64,000 nucleotides of DNA from Cafeteria roenbergensis (taxonomy: Eukaryota; Sar; Bigyra; Bicosoecida; Cafeteriaceae): assembly GCA_008330645.1 (NCBI GenBank), contig VLTN01000001.1:124001-188000 (forward strand). The letters are read 5' to 3'. Numbering within the stretch: position 1 is the stretch's first letter; every line of letters starts with the position of its first letter. A program made the translations under genes and the position numbers. The notes beneath the pieces were generated by a model. The model saw nothing but the letters and a program-made list of their open reading frames with translations. It had not been told where the DNA came from and searched no databases. Below are positions 1 through 11,300 of the stretch, in pieces.

Positions 1-1841
1 GAGGAGGAGGAGGCGACCGCTGCGTTGCCAGGGGTCGCAGGGGCCGAGGCACGGCCGGGCCCCGCGCTCGCGCCCGCGCCCGCGCCCGGGGCAGCAGCGG
101 TGGCCGCCGTCGCCGCCGTCGACGCCGTTGCCGGCTTGGCCGCCGCCGCGGGGGCCTTCGGCAGCGTCACCCAGCCCCCGCCGCCCGCCTTCTCGAGCTT
201 GCCCTTGAGCTCGTGGTGGCGAAACATCACCGCCTCCCACGGCGCGGCTCTGCCGCTCTCCTCCCCCTGGATGAGCGACGCGGGTAGGCGCAGCGCCGCC
301 TGCCAAGCCGCCCCGATATCGACCGCGGAGACGAGGGCCGGGAGCTCCGTCATGAGCTGGTCCTGCGTCATCCTGAGCACCGAGTCCTTGAGCGCGAGCA
401 GCACGCCGGCGCCGAGGCGCAAGAGCACGTTGGGCACGCCGGCAAGAACGGCATCGACTGCCATCAGCGTCCCCCGCACGGGCAGGGCCCTGGCGAAGCA
501 GGTGGTGAACCAGCGCACGGCGAGCAGGTCCGGGGACACGCCCGAGTCGCTCAGGTGCTCGGCAACGAGAGGGGCGTGCAGTTGCAGCATGTTTGCGAAC
601 AGCGAGGACATCACTTGCAAGGGCGAGATATCCACGCCCTCCGTTGACTCGGAGCCGTCCAGCGACTCGCACATGGAAGTGCCGCGCGAGCCCAGGGCCA
701 TGGCAGGGAGGCTGGCGTTCCCGCGCTGCGCAAAGCGCGACGCCCTGGCGGTGGCGCCCGCGTCGGTATCCGCGGCCAGAACCGCGGCGCCCGCCACCGG
801 ACCCGCGGGGGCTGCTGCGCCCGGGGGCAGCTCCCCCGCGCCGGACGTAAGGTCGCTGAGGCCCCTGATGCGCGGCCGGCGCGATCCCACGCGGTAAACC
901 CTGGTGTCGTAGATGGCCGCAAACCCGTGCATGTTCAGCAGCCGCTGCACAACGCACAGGGCCAGCGCTGGCCTGTATCGAGCGACCAGAGCGTCGCGCT
1001 TGCTGGCCGCGATATTGAGGGCGTCAAACGTCGGCTCCAGCTCGGGTCCCGCTCCGAGGAGCACGGCGCCAGTCACGAAATTGAACCCCTGCGGAGGCAC
1101 ACGGTTGCCGGCAGCGCGCGCAGCGCAAACGCAATGGGCGCCGGCGCGTGCCCCAGGGGCGCAGTCAGCACGCAGCTACGCGGACAAGGGCAGGCGCCGG
1201 GGGTGGGGGCGTCGAGCGAGGGGCGGGAGCGCGGCTGGGACGCGCTGGGTCCGCCAGGTCAGGGAAGGCCGCGCGTTCGGTCGAGAGGGTGCAACAACGC
1301 ACGGCGCCCTCGCGACAGGCGCCCGCGCGACGCGCACCGCCGCCCCGCGCCGCCCCCGGCGCCCGCGAGGGTGGAGGCTCGGAGCAGTGTCTCACCTGGC
1401 AGTAGCCGCAACCCACGTTGTGCAGCGCGCAAAGGAGGACGCGCCGCAGCATGTCGTGGTTCTCGTCCGAGTTGCAGCCCGGGAAATCCGCCTCGAACGC
1501 GTCGAACGTGCGCGTGAGGTCCGCCTCCAGGACCCGCAAGTCCCCAGGCTTGAGGTGCTGGGCAAACTCCTCAATCTTGTCGTCGCTGGAGGCCACGAGA
1601 GCCACGGCGGCCTTGACCTCGTCGGACCGCACAACGTTCATCCACGTGTGCACGCCCTCAGCCATGGCGCAGACGCGCTCATCTGCGCCACAGAGCCACA
1701 ACAGCACCGAACGCCGCGCCCCAGTTGCGCCACCTTGCTAGCAGCCCCTCGCGTGGCCGCCCCGCGGCAGCTGAGACATGTCGGGCCCGCTCGCGCACTT
1801 GGTCACTCACCATCGCCCCAGCGGTGGGCCGCCGAGGCCAT
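1..1841 (-). CDS. Rab-GAP TBC domain protein (partial, runs off left edge)
   Basis: Three exons: 1811-1841, 1396-1682 and 1088 down to beyond base 1. Introns 1683-1810 (GTGAGT...CGCAG) and 1089-1395 (GTGAGA...CGCAG) join in phase. The second exon carries EADLTRTF, LRRVLLCALHN and GYCQ; the third continues with GFNFV and then a WFTTCFARALPV segment. These are the standard order of motifs in TBC domains, which stimulate GTP hydrolysis by Rab GTPases on membranes. The catalytic glutamine of motif B (YxQ) is present as GYCQG. The N-terminal arginine-finger motif (IPxxxR) is not seen in the modelled exons, so either a further upstream exon is missing or the protein is a divergent GAP. A low-complexity insertion of about 90 residues splits the domain around 600-870. 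The Ala/Pro-rich tail continues past the window edge. The family call is confident; the start is not. Confidence 0.82.
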
Positions 1842-2205
1842 CCTAGCGAGGAGGCTCCTCCCGCACAGGCCGGCGCCTTTCGCGGCCCTGGAAGCGTGGC
1901 GCGGGAGGGGCGCGCGCAAGCGAGGCGCCTCGCAGAGTGCTGGTTTCTGTACGACACCAACCACCAGTTTCCGCTTCTCGCTTGGCTTGCCAGCTCTGCC
2001 AGTCGGCCAAGGCAGGGCGCGCCGGCTGGGCGCGCGGGACGATTCCGGGGGCACTCCGACGGCTCAATCGTCTGCTCGGGCTCTCCTCAAGGCGCCCGCC
2101 GGTGGGGACTTCCCTGCGCAAGCTCCAGGCGTTCTCCCACTCGGTGCTTGCTGTGCCGACACGAAGCGCCGGTCGCTCGCCGCCTGCCTCTGGCGCTAAG
2201 GAGCC
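1842..2205. promoter_or_regulatory. divergent intergenic region TBC / SHQ1
   Basis: 364 bp between the predicted starts of the TBC gene (-) and SHQ1 (+). It should hold both promoters and 5' UTRs. I see no TATA box or repeat. Confidence 0.4.
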
Positions 2206-4772
2206 ATGCCCGTCACCCCCCGGTTCCGAATCACTCAGGATGACGACTTTCTGTACATTGCCGTGCGCGTGCCGTTTGTTCGCGTCAGCGACATGGAGTT
2301 CCTGCTCGACGGCAAGAACTTCTCCTTCCACTGCAAGCCCTACCTGCTCCAGCTTGTGCTGCCCGAAGAGGTGGTGGAGGACGACCGGTGCAAGGGCGTG
2401 TACGACGCCGAGGCGGTGAGATCCTGCTGGTGCCGCTGCTTGCACCGCTGCCGGGCCCGGGGGCCCGCTCACCACGCCAAGCGCGCTGAAGGCCTTGCTG
2501 CCGCCTCCCCGACGGCCCACGAACCCCCCCCCCCCCCCCCCCCTCCACGCCTTCCACGACCTCCCAATGAAATTCACGTTGCTGCCTCCCCACGCCGCGT
2601 CCTTGGCCTTGCCGCTCGCCTCTCGCAGGACAACGGCACCATCACCGTGCATGCGCCCAAGGCGACGCCCGGCCAGCACTTCGAAGGCCTGGACATGATC
2701 TCGAGGCTGGTGGCCGGCCCCGCCACCGCCTCCGACATGATCGGCGAGGACGTCGACGCGGGCATGAAGCAGCGTTGGTCCCGGCACCTGGCAGCGGCGG
2801 AGGCGGCCACCCCCTCACCGGAGGATGAGCTCCGCCGCCGCGTGCATGAGGAGGCGGCCGCCGCCGAGGCCGCCGCGGAGCGCCGTCGACGAGCAGCCGC
2901 CGCTGCTTCGGGCGCCGCGCCCCGCCCCCTCATCGAGGTGGTGGCCGAGGAGGAGTTCGAAGCACCCGCCGAGCCCGCCGCGGGGGCGGCGCCATCGGCA
3001 GAGCCGAACACGGACGCCGTCACGTCGGAACTGGGCCGGATGGCGCTGGAAGGCCACTCTTGCAGCGACGACGCGCCCCCAGCTACCGCATCGGACGCCG
3101 TGCCGGCTGCCTCCTCTCCGCCAGACGATCCTTCCGCCGGGGCCAGTGCGCCCGAGGACCCTCTCCCTGCCATGGCATCACCCGCCTCGCTCGCAGCAAG
3201 CGCGGCCGCCGCCGCCGCGGGAGGCGCATGGGCTGGCGGCGCGCCCACTCTCGCCGCCGCCTCTGGACCCGGCTGCGGTTTCGCGGGCCGGTACCACGGC
3301 GTGTTCCGCGATCACGCCGAGGAGCTGCCTCTGCTGCTGGAGGGGGGCGCGGACCCGGACGGCACCCCGGCGGCCTTTCGGGCAGCCGCTCTGGCGGCCG
3401 CAGAGGCAGCCAGCTTCGACGAGGGGCGGTACGTGAGCGACACTGTGCTGGGTGAGGACGATCCCGTGTACGTCAGCATGATGTCAGCGGAGCCTCACTG
3501 GGAGAAGGCGCGCGTCGCTCGGAAGGCCTATCGGAAGGCCGTCAAGGTGGCGGCCAGGACTGCAGAGGCAGCAGCGGCGCTGGAACAGGCGGGGGCGCCG
3601 CAGCCGGAGCAGGACGAGGCCAAGGCGGCGGCCGCCGCGGCCGCCGGTGCCGTCCCTGCCCCGGACTGCTGGTGGGACGGCTGGACGGACAAGGAGCAGC
3701 AGGTGCTGGCAGAGCTCCGCCGCAAGGCCCCTCTCCTCGAAAAGGGCTCTACCGAGTGGAAGGTGGCCCAGGCACACCTCGTCTCCCACCTGGTGGCCAG
3801 CGCCTACGACGGGCGCTTCGACCAGGAGGAGCCTGGCTCTGAGAGCGCCTGGACCCTCGTCACGCTGGACCCCTGCCTGTCGTGGCAGACCCTTCCCGAA
3901 ACGGCGCTGGAGGCCCTGTCAGCAGCAGCCACCCGCGCCCTCACCAGGCCATACCTGCGCCGCTGGGACGTCGCCGCCTCCTGCCTCAGTGACGCGTGCG
4001 TGATGCTCTCCCTGGGCGGCAGAGCCGTGGTGCGGACCCTCATCAGATCCCTCCAGTCGCTCCAGCACAGCGAGCTCTACAGCCTCATGGCCAGAGTGTG
4101 AGCCCCGCAGCCTGTGCCGCCATCGCGCCACGGCCCCCGCCGCAGCCCCCGCCACAGCCACAGTGACAGCCACGGCCCCCGCCGCAGCCCCCGCCACAGC
4201 CACAGTGACAGCCACGGCCCCCGCCGCAGCCCCCGCCACAGCCCCCCACCCCGCCTGCCCTTCTGCCCGCCCCCCGCAGCCACATCGAGGACATGCTGCT
4301 GTGGGTGCAGTCGCTGTCGGAGGCGGACATGGCCGCAGCCTATGCCGAGTGCTCCGCCGCCGTTCGCTCCATGTCTCGGGGATCCATCGCCCTGCCGCTA
4401 GCTGCCGCCGAGGAGCGCGCCGCGCGTGTCATGGCGGGGGAAGAGCCCCTTCACGGGGAGGAGGAGGAGGACGACGACGACGGCGGTGAGAGCAGCAGCA
4501 GCAGCGAGGAGGAGGAGGAGGAGGAGGATTCCGATGACACTGACGACGAGGCGGACGACGCCAAAACCGCTGCTGCTGCGCCCGCTGCCACTGGCGAGGG
4601 GGAAGAGGCGTCTGCCGCCCCTGCTGGCGGAAGCCAACCGCCAGCGGCGGAGGGCGCGCCCGCTGTCCCATCGCCAGCCGCGCCCGCGACCGCGACCGCG
4701 ATCGCGCCCCCCAGCGGCGGTGCTGGTGCCGGGCGGCCTCTGATCGAGGTGGTTGCGGAGGAGGATGCGTGA
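2206..4772 (+). CDS. SHQ1: SHQ1-like H/ACA snoRNP assembly chaperone
   Basis: Exons 2206-2415, 2629-4097 and 4280-4772, giving 723 residues. SHQ1 binds free dyskerin (Cbf5) and hands it to nascent H/ACA RNPs. The N-terminus is a CS-like domain starting MPVTPRFRITQDDDFLYI, with RVPFVRVSDMEF and KPYLLQLVLPEEVVEDD. The first intron sits inside it, before DNGTITVHAPKATPGQHFEGL, where SHQ1 orthologues have their typical PGQHFEGL motif. The helical SHQ1-specific domain follows (about residues 330-560). The last exon ends in an acidic Glu/Asp/Ser tail. Intron 1 (213 bp) has no in-frame stop and contains a run of 20 C, so retention would leave the frame open. Intron 2 holds a 42-bp tandem repeat. The nonapeptide PLIEVVAEE occurs twice, mid-protein and at the C-terminus. 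Confidence 0.88.
2524..2543 (+). repeat. C20 homopolymer in SHQ1 intron 1
   Basis: Twenty consecutive C inside the 213-bp intron, about 85 bp before the acceptor. It acts as the pyrimidine-rich stretch of the intron and may be length-variable or error-prone in sequencing. Confidence 0.8.
4131..4240 (+). repeat. 42-bp tandem repeat in SHQ1 intron 2
   Basis: Two identical 42-bp units (4131-4172, 4173-4214) and a partial third (4215-4240), made of CCCCCGCC and CACAG blocks. It fills most of the 182-bp intron. The unit length is a multiple of three, but the reading frame is not coding here. Confidence 0.85.
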
Positions 4773-5254
4773 TGTGCCGTGTGTCTAGCGCGCTCGCAAG
4801 CTGCGCTGCTGCTTGCTGCCTTGCCACCGGCGCGCGCGGGGGGGGGCAGCGCTTGCTCTGACCCACGCGCGCCACTCGCAGCCCCAATGCGCTGAATCTG
4901 TTGCGTTTCTTCGCAGCTACAGAGCCCAGACATGCTGTTGACAGCGCCTTGAACGTGCCGCCGCCGCGACCCAGGCACTGACGGCGCGGGGGGGGGGGGG
5001 GGAGGGAGCAAACTGACCTCGCTGCCCCACGCACATCACCCAATGCGCGCGCGCCACCCAAACCCAACACGCACATCACCCAATGCGCGCGCGCCACCCA
5101 AACCCAACACGCACATCACCCAACGCGCGCGCGCCACCCAAACCCAACACGCACATCACCCAACGCGCGCGCGCCACCCAACGCGCATGTGCTCGCTTGC
5201 ACGAGAGCGGGCCGCCCGGTTCTGGCCGCCCTGCCGCGTGCCGTAGCGCGTCGC
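4773..5254. other. convergent intergenic region with G run and minisatellite
   Basis: 482 bp between the 3' ends of SHQ1 (+) and NOSIP (-). It holds a 15-G run at about 4988-5002 and the 40-bp minisatellite at 5041-5180. No gene is seen. Confidence 0.7.
5041..5180. repeat. 40-bp minisatellite
   Basis: Exact 40-bp period with units starting at 5041, 5081, 5121 and 5161; the last is truncated. The first two differ from the others by one base (CAATGCG versus CAACGCG). Forty is not a multiple of three, so the short open frames across it are artefacts. Confidence 0.92.
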
Positions 5255-6397
5255 TCAGCGCAGCGACGGCCCCCACTTGCGCGCCACCACACGCTCCCCC
5301 GCGTGCCCCGCGAACCCCGTTCCGCCGGACACCAGGCTGATGACGTCATCGGGCGCGATGCGCGACCCGGTCACGGGGCAGGTGCCCCCATCCGTGAGAG
5401 ACACCACTCGCTCCAGCGCCGAGCGGAGAAACACGAGGCCGGACCTGCGGCGCAAGGGCGAGGCCAGACAGGCAAGGAGCGACAGCAGGGGCAGGGTTAA
5501 ACCCTGACCTAAGGGGCTCGGAGGGGTCTGTCGCGAGATGTGGCGCTAATTCTCGCGCGTGACAGAGGCTGCGGCTGGCGAGCGATGGGCTCACGACTTG
5601 ACGGCGACCGCCCGCTGATGCCGGATCGGCGTGTGCGTGAGGGCGCACGCGATGCGGCCGACGTCGGTTCCGGCCTTGGAGCCCGCAGCTGACGGCGCGT
5701 CGGCCGACGCCGCCTCCACCGCTGCCGCCACGCCCCCCGCCTCCGCGGGCTGCGCAGCAGAGCCGTCGGGCAGGACGCGGAAGGGGCGGAGGTCGGTCAC
5801 GTCCCGCAGGCGGATCGGGCGCGAGGAGTTTGGGCTGGGAGGCCGCTTGGGCGGGGCTGTGAGGACTGCCGGGGCCGCTGAGGGTCTGGCCTCCGGACGC
5901 CAGAAGGACGTGGACTTGGCAGCCTCCGCCCACTTGTCCCGGGCACCGGCCACGACGCGCACGGACCGGTCCATCGCCAGGGCGTCCACGTGGGCGGGGG
6001 CTGCGGCAGCTGCTGCCGCGGGCGCCGCGGCGGACGGCGCCCGTCGGGCCGTGGTCTCGTTTGCCTTGAACTCCTCGATGCGCTCAGCCTCTGTCTTCCC
6101 GTCGCTCGCCCTCATGCGCTCCTGCTGCTCCTCGTATGCCGCGCGCTGGCGCTTCAGCTTGAGGGTTTGCTCGCCCAAGAACTGGACCAGGCACGGCCGG
6201 TGGTAAAGCCGTCCCGACGGCGTGACACAAAGCGCCTCGGACGCGGCGACCGGCCGCAGGCACACCCCGCACTCCCCGAACCGGAGCTGGCTGTCGCCGC
6301 TCAAGCGGACCTGCGAAGACCCATAGCCAGCTTGGGCGGCCTCGGCCCGCGAAAAAAAGGCGGAGTTTCCCGTGTTCTGGCACTTGCGCCTGGGCAT
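5255..6397 (-). CDS. NOSIP: NOSIP-like U-box protein (nitric-oxide-synthase-interacting protein family)
   Basis: Two exons, 5595-6397 and 5255-5444; intron 5445-5594 (GTGAGC...CGCAG) splits a Ser codon. The protein has 330 residues, against about 300 in animals. The N-terminus MPRRKCQNTGNSAFFSRAE, the GYGSSQVRLSGDS segment and the half-U-box with CGVCLRP and VTPSGRLYHRPC match NOSIP order. The C-terminal half follows: CALTHTPI in exon 1, then TCPVTGSRIAPDDVI and SGGTGFAGH in exon 2, equivalent to the DPVTGDKL and RGGTGFAGSG signature of the family. NOSIP is a nuclear U-box E3 ligase linked to spliceosomes; the eNOS partnership is animal-specific. The linker is Ala/Pro-rich. The gene starts 215 bp from the divergent pICln gene. 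Confidence 0.9.
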
Positions 6398-6612
6398 CGC
6401 CTGCTCCTGCCTGGGTGGCTACCTGTACTGGCAAGAAACTGTACACAAGCGCGCAGCCCCCCTGTCCCGAGTGGGGCGTGCCAGGCCGGCGGAATGCGCG
6501 GCAGAGCCAGGCGGTTGAGCAGCAGAGCTGTCGCGCGAGGCAAGCCAGTTTCCGAGCCCCAGCCGAGCCCGCGTGGCCGCCCTCCTCACCCGCCGGCAGG
6601 CCGAGGAGCAGC
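6398..6612. promoter_or_regulatory. compact divergent promoter NOSIP / CLNS1A
   Basis: Only 215 bp separate the two start codons, so both promoters and UTRs must fit here. The sequence is GC-rich with no obvious TATA. Confidence 0.45.
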
Positions 6613-8091
6613 ATGCCTCTGTTTGCGCTCCCGTCGCGGGCTGCGTCGCCCGTGGGGGAGGTCTACACCGCGAGCGGCGCCCCCGTTCTGCAAGACGACG
6701 AGCGCGTCGAGCTCGCCATGGCGGGTGTGCACCTGAACGTTGAGGGCGCCGAGTGCGGCAGCGGGGCGCTGTACGTGACGACCCAGTGAGCTCCCCGCCC
6801 CTGACCAGCATGGCAGCAGTCTGGCCTCGACCTTTGCTCGCCGGCGCGGGGTGCCAGACTGCCTGCACCCACACGCCCACACGCGCAAGCCCTTCTGCGC
6901 GTGCGTGCCTTGCCGGCTGATTACGTGCGCAGGCGGGTCTTTTGGGTGTGCGAAGCGGCAGACCGCCCCGGTGCGGAGGTGGACTACCCGGCAGTGCTGA
7001 TGCACGCCACGAGCAGGGACGGCAGCGCCGACCCCGCCGGCGCGCGGCCTGCCGTCTTCTGCCAGGTCGAGGCGGACCCCGCATGGGGAGCAGCGGCCGC
7101 CGCAGCCGGCGCGGCCTCGGCTGGCGCTTCTGGCGGCGATGACGGGAGCTCGGATCGCGACGCTGGCGCTGCAGACGTGGTGACGATGCTTCTCATGCCG
7201 TCCGCCACAGCGACGGTGCTCAGCAGCGCCGGTGGGCGCAGCGCGGCTGATGCATTTGGGGCGGGGGCGGCAGGCGGCGAGGCCCCGGAAGACGCCCGTG
7301 AGTGCCCAGTCGCTGCTGCTCGCTTGGGGGTTCGCTGTCCGCTTGCGCCTCCGCGTCCTGGCGCGCCTTCCGTGCGCTGTGCCGCTGCTGGTCGAGCCAC
7401 CCGCGCAACTGCCGAGCACCGGGCCCACCGCGCCGGGCTGTGAGGGGATGGGGGGGGAGGGCGTGACGGGCGGCAGGTCAGGATCCGATGAAACGTGGGC
7501 CCGTCTCGTCGCGGCGTGGGGGTCATGCCCGGGCGCTGGGGGCGGGCGCGGGAGGGCTGGCCTGTGCCGCGGGGTGCAGTGACTGCTGGACAGAGCAGCG
7601 GGGCCCTGATGCTGAGGTGATTGGATCGCGACTCTGCGCGGCCTTCCATCGCAGCGCCGCGGCCGCCGCCTCGCTCCCGCCCCCCAAAAGCCTGGCCGCC
7701 CCCCCTTGCCCCCCAGTTCGTCCGTTGAGCGATGTGTCTGGTGGCTAGTCGGCCCCCCTCGCCCTGCCCCACCTCTTCCTACGCAGTTGAGCTGGTGTTC
7801 CGAGCAATGTCGTGCTGCTCTGAGATGCATCCTGGCGACTTGACGGGCGCTGACGACGACGCAGGGGATGCCGTGACCGCAGGGGATGCGGGGGGGGACA
7901 ATGGGGCCTTTATGACACTGGGCGGCCTCCCCGAGGGGGGCATGGACGGCTGGATCACGTCGCCGGAGCAGGCCGCTGCGCTCGACGACGCGCAGCTGGC
8001 AACGCTAGCCGCACTTGAAGGCAAACTTGTTGCGAGAGCTGACGGCCCCGCCTTGGGCGCATGCGACGACGAGGACGACGACATTGAGTAG
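6613..8091 (+). CDS. CLNS1A: pICln, methylosome / snRNP assembly subunit
   Basis: Exons 6613-6785, 6933-7297 and 7787-8091; 280 residues. pICln is the PH-like Sm-binding chaperone that works with PRMT5 to deliver Sm proteins to the SMN complex. The spliced protein reads ...GALYVTTQ-RVFWVCEA..., then VDYPAVLMHATSRD, the equivalent of the family's LEYPTISLHALSRD. The third exon gives LELVFRAMSCCSEMHPG, matching the helix and Cys/His pattern after the PH-like fold, followed by an Asp-rich loop and the C-terminal DDEDDDIE. An Ala/Gly-rich insertion lies in the PH-like loop (about residues 105-125). The second intron (489 bp) is the longest modelled in the window. Confidence 0.9.
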
Positions 8092-8362
8092 CCAGGCTGC
8101 AGAACCTGGCCGCAGCATGCCCTTGCGGCCTGGCCGCGCGGCCGCTTGCGTGACTTCGAGCTGGCTCGCAGCGCTACAACATTGGGCCGGCAATTTCGCG
8201 CGCGAGGGGGCCGACACGCGGTTGGCAACCTGACACTCTCAGGCGGGTGCAGCCAGTGCGCGGGGCACAGGCGCACGCACCGCCATCGCTGAACTGCCGC
8301 CTAGCTTCCAGTGCGCGTCCCTGGTCCTGGCCAGCGCTCCGGGGCGTGGCAACGCCGTCTTG

Positions 8363-11300
8363 ATGCCGCACCGTCCTGGCCGGATTGGAAAAGCTTCGCC
8401 GCCCCCCCAGCAGCTGAACGGGACCAGGCGCGGCCCCAGCTGCTGCTTCCGACGGGGGATCCCGGCGGCCGTCCTCCTCGTGGTCGGCAGCGTTGCTGCC
8501 GGGTTGGCGTTCCAAGCGCTGGCGAGCAGCAGTGACAACTTGGCTTCGACCTTCGTCGCCTCCGCCTCTGCGGCCGGCGCCATCCTCCGCTCCAGCTTTG
8601 AGGGGCACATGCGCCAAATAGACCTTGCGGCGCGGTCACTAGAGGTGCGGCTGCGGCGTTCGTGGCTCGGGGGCTTCGCGCAGCGCCCTGGAGCATCCCG
8701 ACGTGCTTGCAAGACTGACCGCTTGCTTCCCCCCTTCCTTTTCCCCCCGTGCCCCACGCAGGCCCTCCCGCCGTCCGATAACGAGACGGTCGCACGGAAT
8801 GCTCCTCTTGCGTTGGCTGCTGGTGAGCGGGTCGTTTCTGCTCGCCCTCGAGGGCAAAACGTGGGCAGCCGTGGTCACTGACACGGACTTCAGCGCACTC
8901 TCCCCGACCCCCGCCCGCTTCCCCCCACAGGCGCACTGACCAGCGGCGATGGTGCCCCGTTTCTCGGTGTCAGCTTCTCGCGAGCCCTCAGAGCGGCGGA
9001 AGCGCCCAGCTGGGAGGCCATGGTGACAAGAGAAACTGGCAACATCGCCCGAGTGCGCAACGGTAGTCCCGGCGGCAACGGCACGGAGTCCAGCCCAACC
9101 CCGTTTGCCACAAACGGGACGGCCTTTGCCTCGGAGTTCGTTGTTCCCGCAATGTTTTCCAACGCCGTCCCCGGGGTGGACCTTGCGTCAATCTCGACCG
9201 AGAGGGCCAACGCCCTGCTGCGAGCGTCAAGAACAAACCGGATCAGCATGTCCGGGCAAGTGCTGAGCTTGCGTTCGAGATTTCCGCTGCTCTTCTTTTA
9301 CACACCAGTCTTCGCCCCCGTGGGCGCGCGCACAGAGGCTGCTTCTGGGCGGGTTGGTCTCGTGAAGGCCCCCACCGTTGTGGGCCAGCGGACGGTGCCG
9401 AACGTGACCCTGACGACTCGCGGCGTCTTGCCCCACCCCTCGGACAGGTACTTGCTGGGCGTCGTATCCGGCTCCATATCCGCCTCAGAGCTGGTGAGCA
9501 CGTGGCGCCGGGTTGCTGGTGGCATTAGCCACGTCGACGTCCTCCTCGTTGATGTCACCAGCGACACGAACGTCTGCGGTGACGTCAGCGGGGCTGCTGG
9601 GCCAGGAGGGAACCGCACATCCCCCGCGCCGGTGGTGCTGTCCCGAACCTGTCGGGACGGCTCGTCTGATCCGTCCGCCGCGGGGCCGCCGCCAACAGCG
9701 CTGTCGCCGGACCTTGGGGAGCTGGTTCGCGCTGACACATCGGACCCGATTACGCTCAACTGCAGCAAGCCCGAGGCGATTGGCTTCGCTGTGGTCGAAG
9801 GCCAGACGCTCGTGGACTTTCGGAACCTCGCGCTGAGCGCGGTGGACAACAGGCCCGAGGGCGAGCTGGCCAGGCAGCGGCTTGCGGCCATGTGTCGCCA
9901 GGTGGAGTCCGAGCTGGAAGGCCGTGCAGGCTCTCGCCTGCGCGCCCAGTGGTTCCTCGAAGTCGCCGGGCGGCGGTGGAAGCTGGTGGCCGTGGCTTCT
10001 CCTTCGTTCGAGGCAGCAAGCGGCGGCCTCTCCGTCGCGCTTGCAGTGATCATGGTGGTGCTTTCCACGCTCCTCTTCGGAGGGCTGGCTGCCGCCACGA
10101 CTCTGTCGTTGGCTGCCGCCGCTGAGCGCGAGCAGAGGGAGCTCCACGAGGCCAGCGAGCGGCTGCGAATCTCTCGCAATGTGCACCACACAACGGTCAG
10201 CTACCTCGCCCACGAGATCCGGGGCGGCCTCACGGTCACCAGCGTGGGCGCGGGCTTGACGGCCGAGTGCCTGCTTGACGACGGCCTGCGGCTGCCGTCG
10301 GGCGAGGTGATTGAGCCCGATAGGCTCTTCGGGACCGGCCCGGGGCAGTCTATCACAGACGTCTTGGCTACGCACGCTTCCGACGAGGGGGACGGAGGCG
10401 AAGGCGCGGTGTCGGCCGTGGCACTCCTCCGCGACCTGCAGCGCATCCAGTGCGCCTCGGCAAGCAGCCTCCTGCTGATCAAGGACACGTTTGACGTCGT
10501 GGCGCTCGAGACTGGCACGCTCTCTGTGAAGCTGGGGCGGGTCCAGCCCCGGGAGTTCGTCAAGACGATGGCTGACCGGTACCGGCTCATGAGCGCCGTG
10601 CCGATCGAGTCGCAGGTGGACGGCGATGTGCCCGAGAGCCTGCTCACGGACCCGCTGCGGTGCGAGCAGGTCCTTCTCAACGGCTTGACCAACGCCATCA
10701 AGCACACCGCGCGGGGCAAGATTGTGCTGCGCGTGCGGATGGTCAATCGTCCGCTGGGCTCGGCCTGGTATCGGGCCCAGAGCAGCAAGATGAACTTCTT
10801 CGAGCAGGCGGCGCACCAGAGCAGCGGGCGCTCAGAGAGCGAGATCGTTCCCCGGGACGGCTTCTCCGTGTCTGGACGCGTGGAGCCGGCATGCCAACCC
10901 GAGCAAGAGCAGCTCGGAGGCAAGGCCGGCGGCACTCCGCGGTCTACCGGAGCGAGCATGCGCGAGGTGCAGAACCAGGCTGACCTCAGAGCGCGCGCGG
11001 CTGGAGCCCCAGCCTCCTCTGCCGCCCCGAGTGGCAACAGCCAGACAGAGCTTCCTGGCCCGCGGTGCTGGTGCTGGTGCTGGCATAGAGGCCCTCGCCC
11101 GGCCGCGAGAGCGGCAGCGTCCTCCAAGCCCTCAGGCGGGAGACGCACGGCCGGCATCCGGGCAGCCTCCGGCCCTGGCCTGCCCCCCGCAGCACTGGAC
11201 GCCGACGGCGAGTCTCTCCACGGCCTGGGTCTGAGCGACGCATCGTTTGTCGCCCCGGCTGGCATGAGCGCCGTGCTTGAGAGCGGCTCTGCGCTCAACT

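Noticed and set aside
25-2199. Long plus-strand open frames (25-897, 913-2199) opposite the TBC gene
   Set aside because: They are antisense shadows. The minus strand gives conserved TBC motifs with phase-consistent introns; the plus frames are Arg/Ala/Pro-rich with no recognisable domain.
2574-3248. Antisense open frames over SHQ1
   Set aside because: High GC removes stop codons; composition is low complexity and the sense strand carries the conserved family.
4451-5011. Possible minus-strand gene overlapping the SHQ1 acidic tail
   Set aside because: It is the complement of GAG/GAC repeats; no conserved sequence.
5043-5340. Small repeated-peptide frames over the minisatellite
   Set aside because: The 40-bp period is not a multiple of three and NOSIP's last exon lies on the other strand close by.
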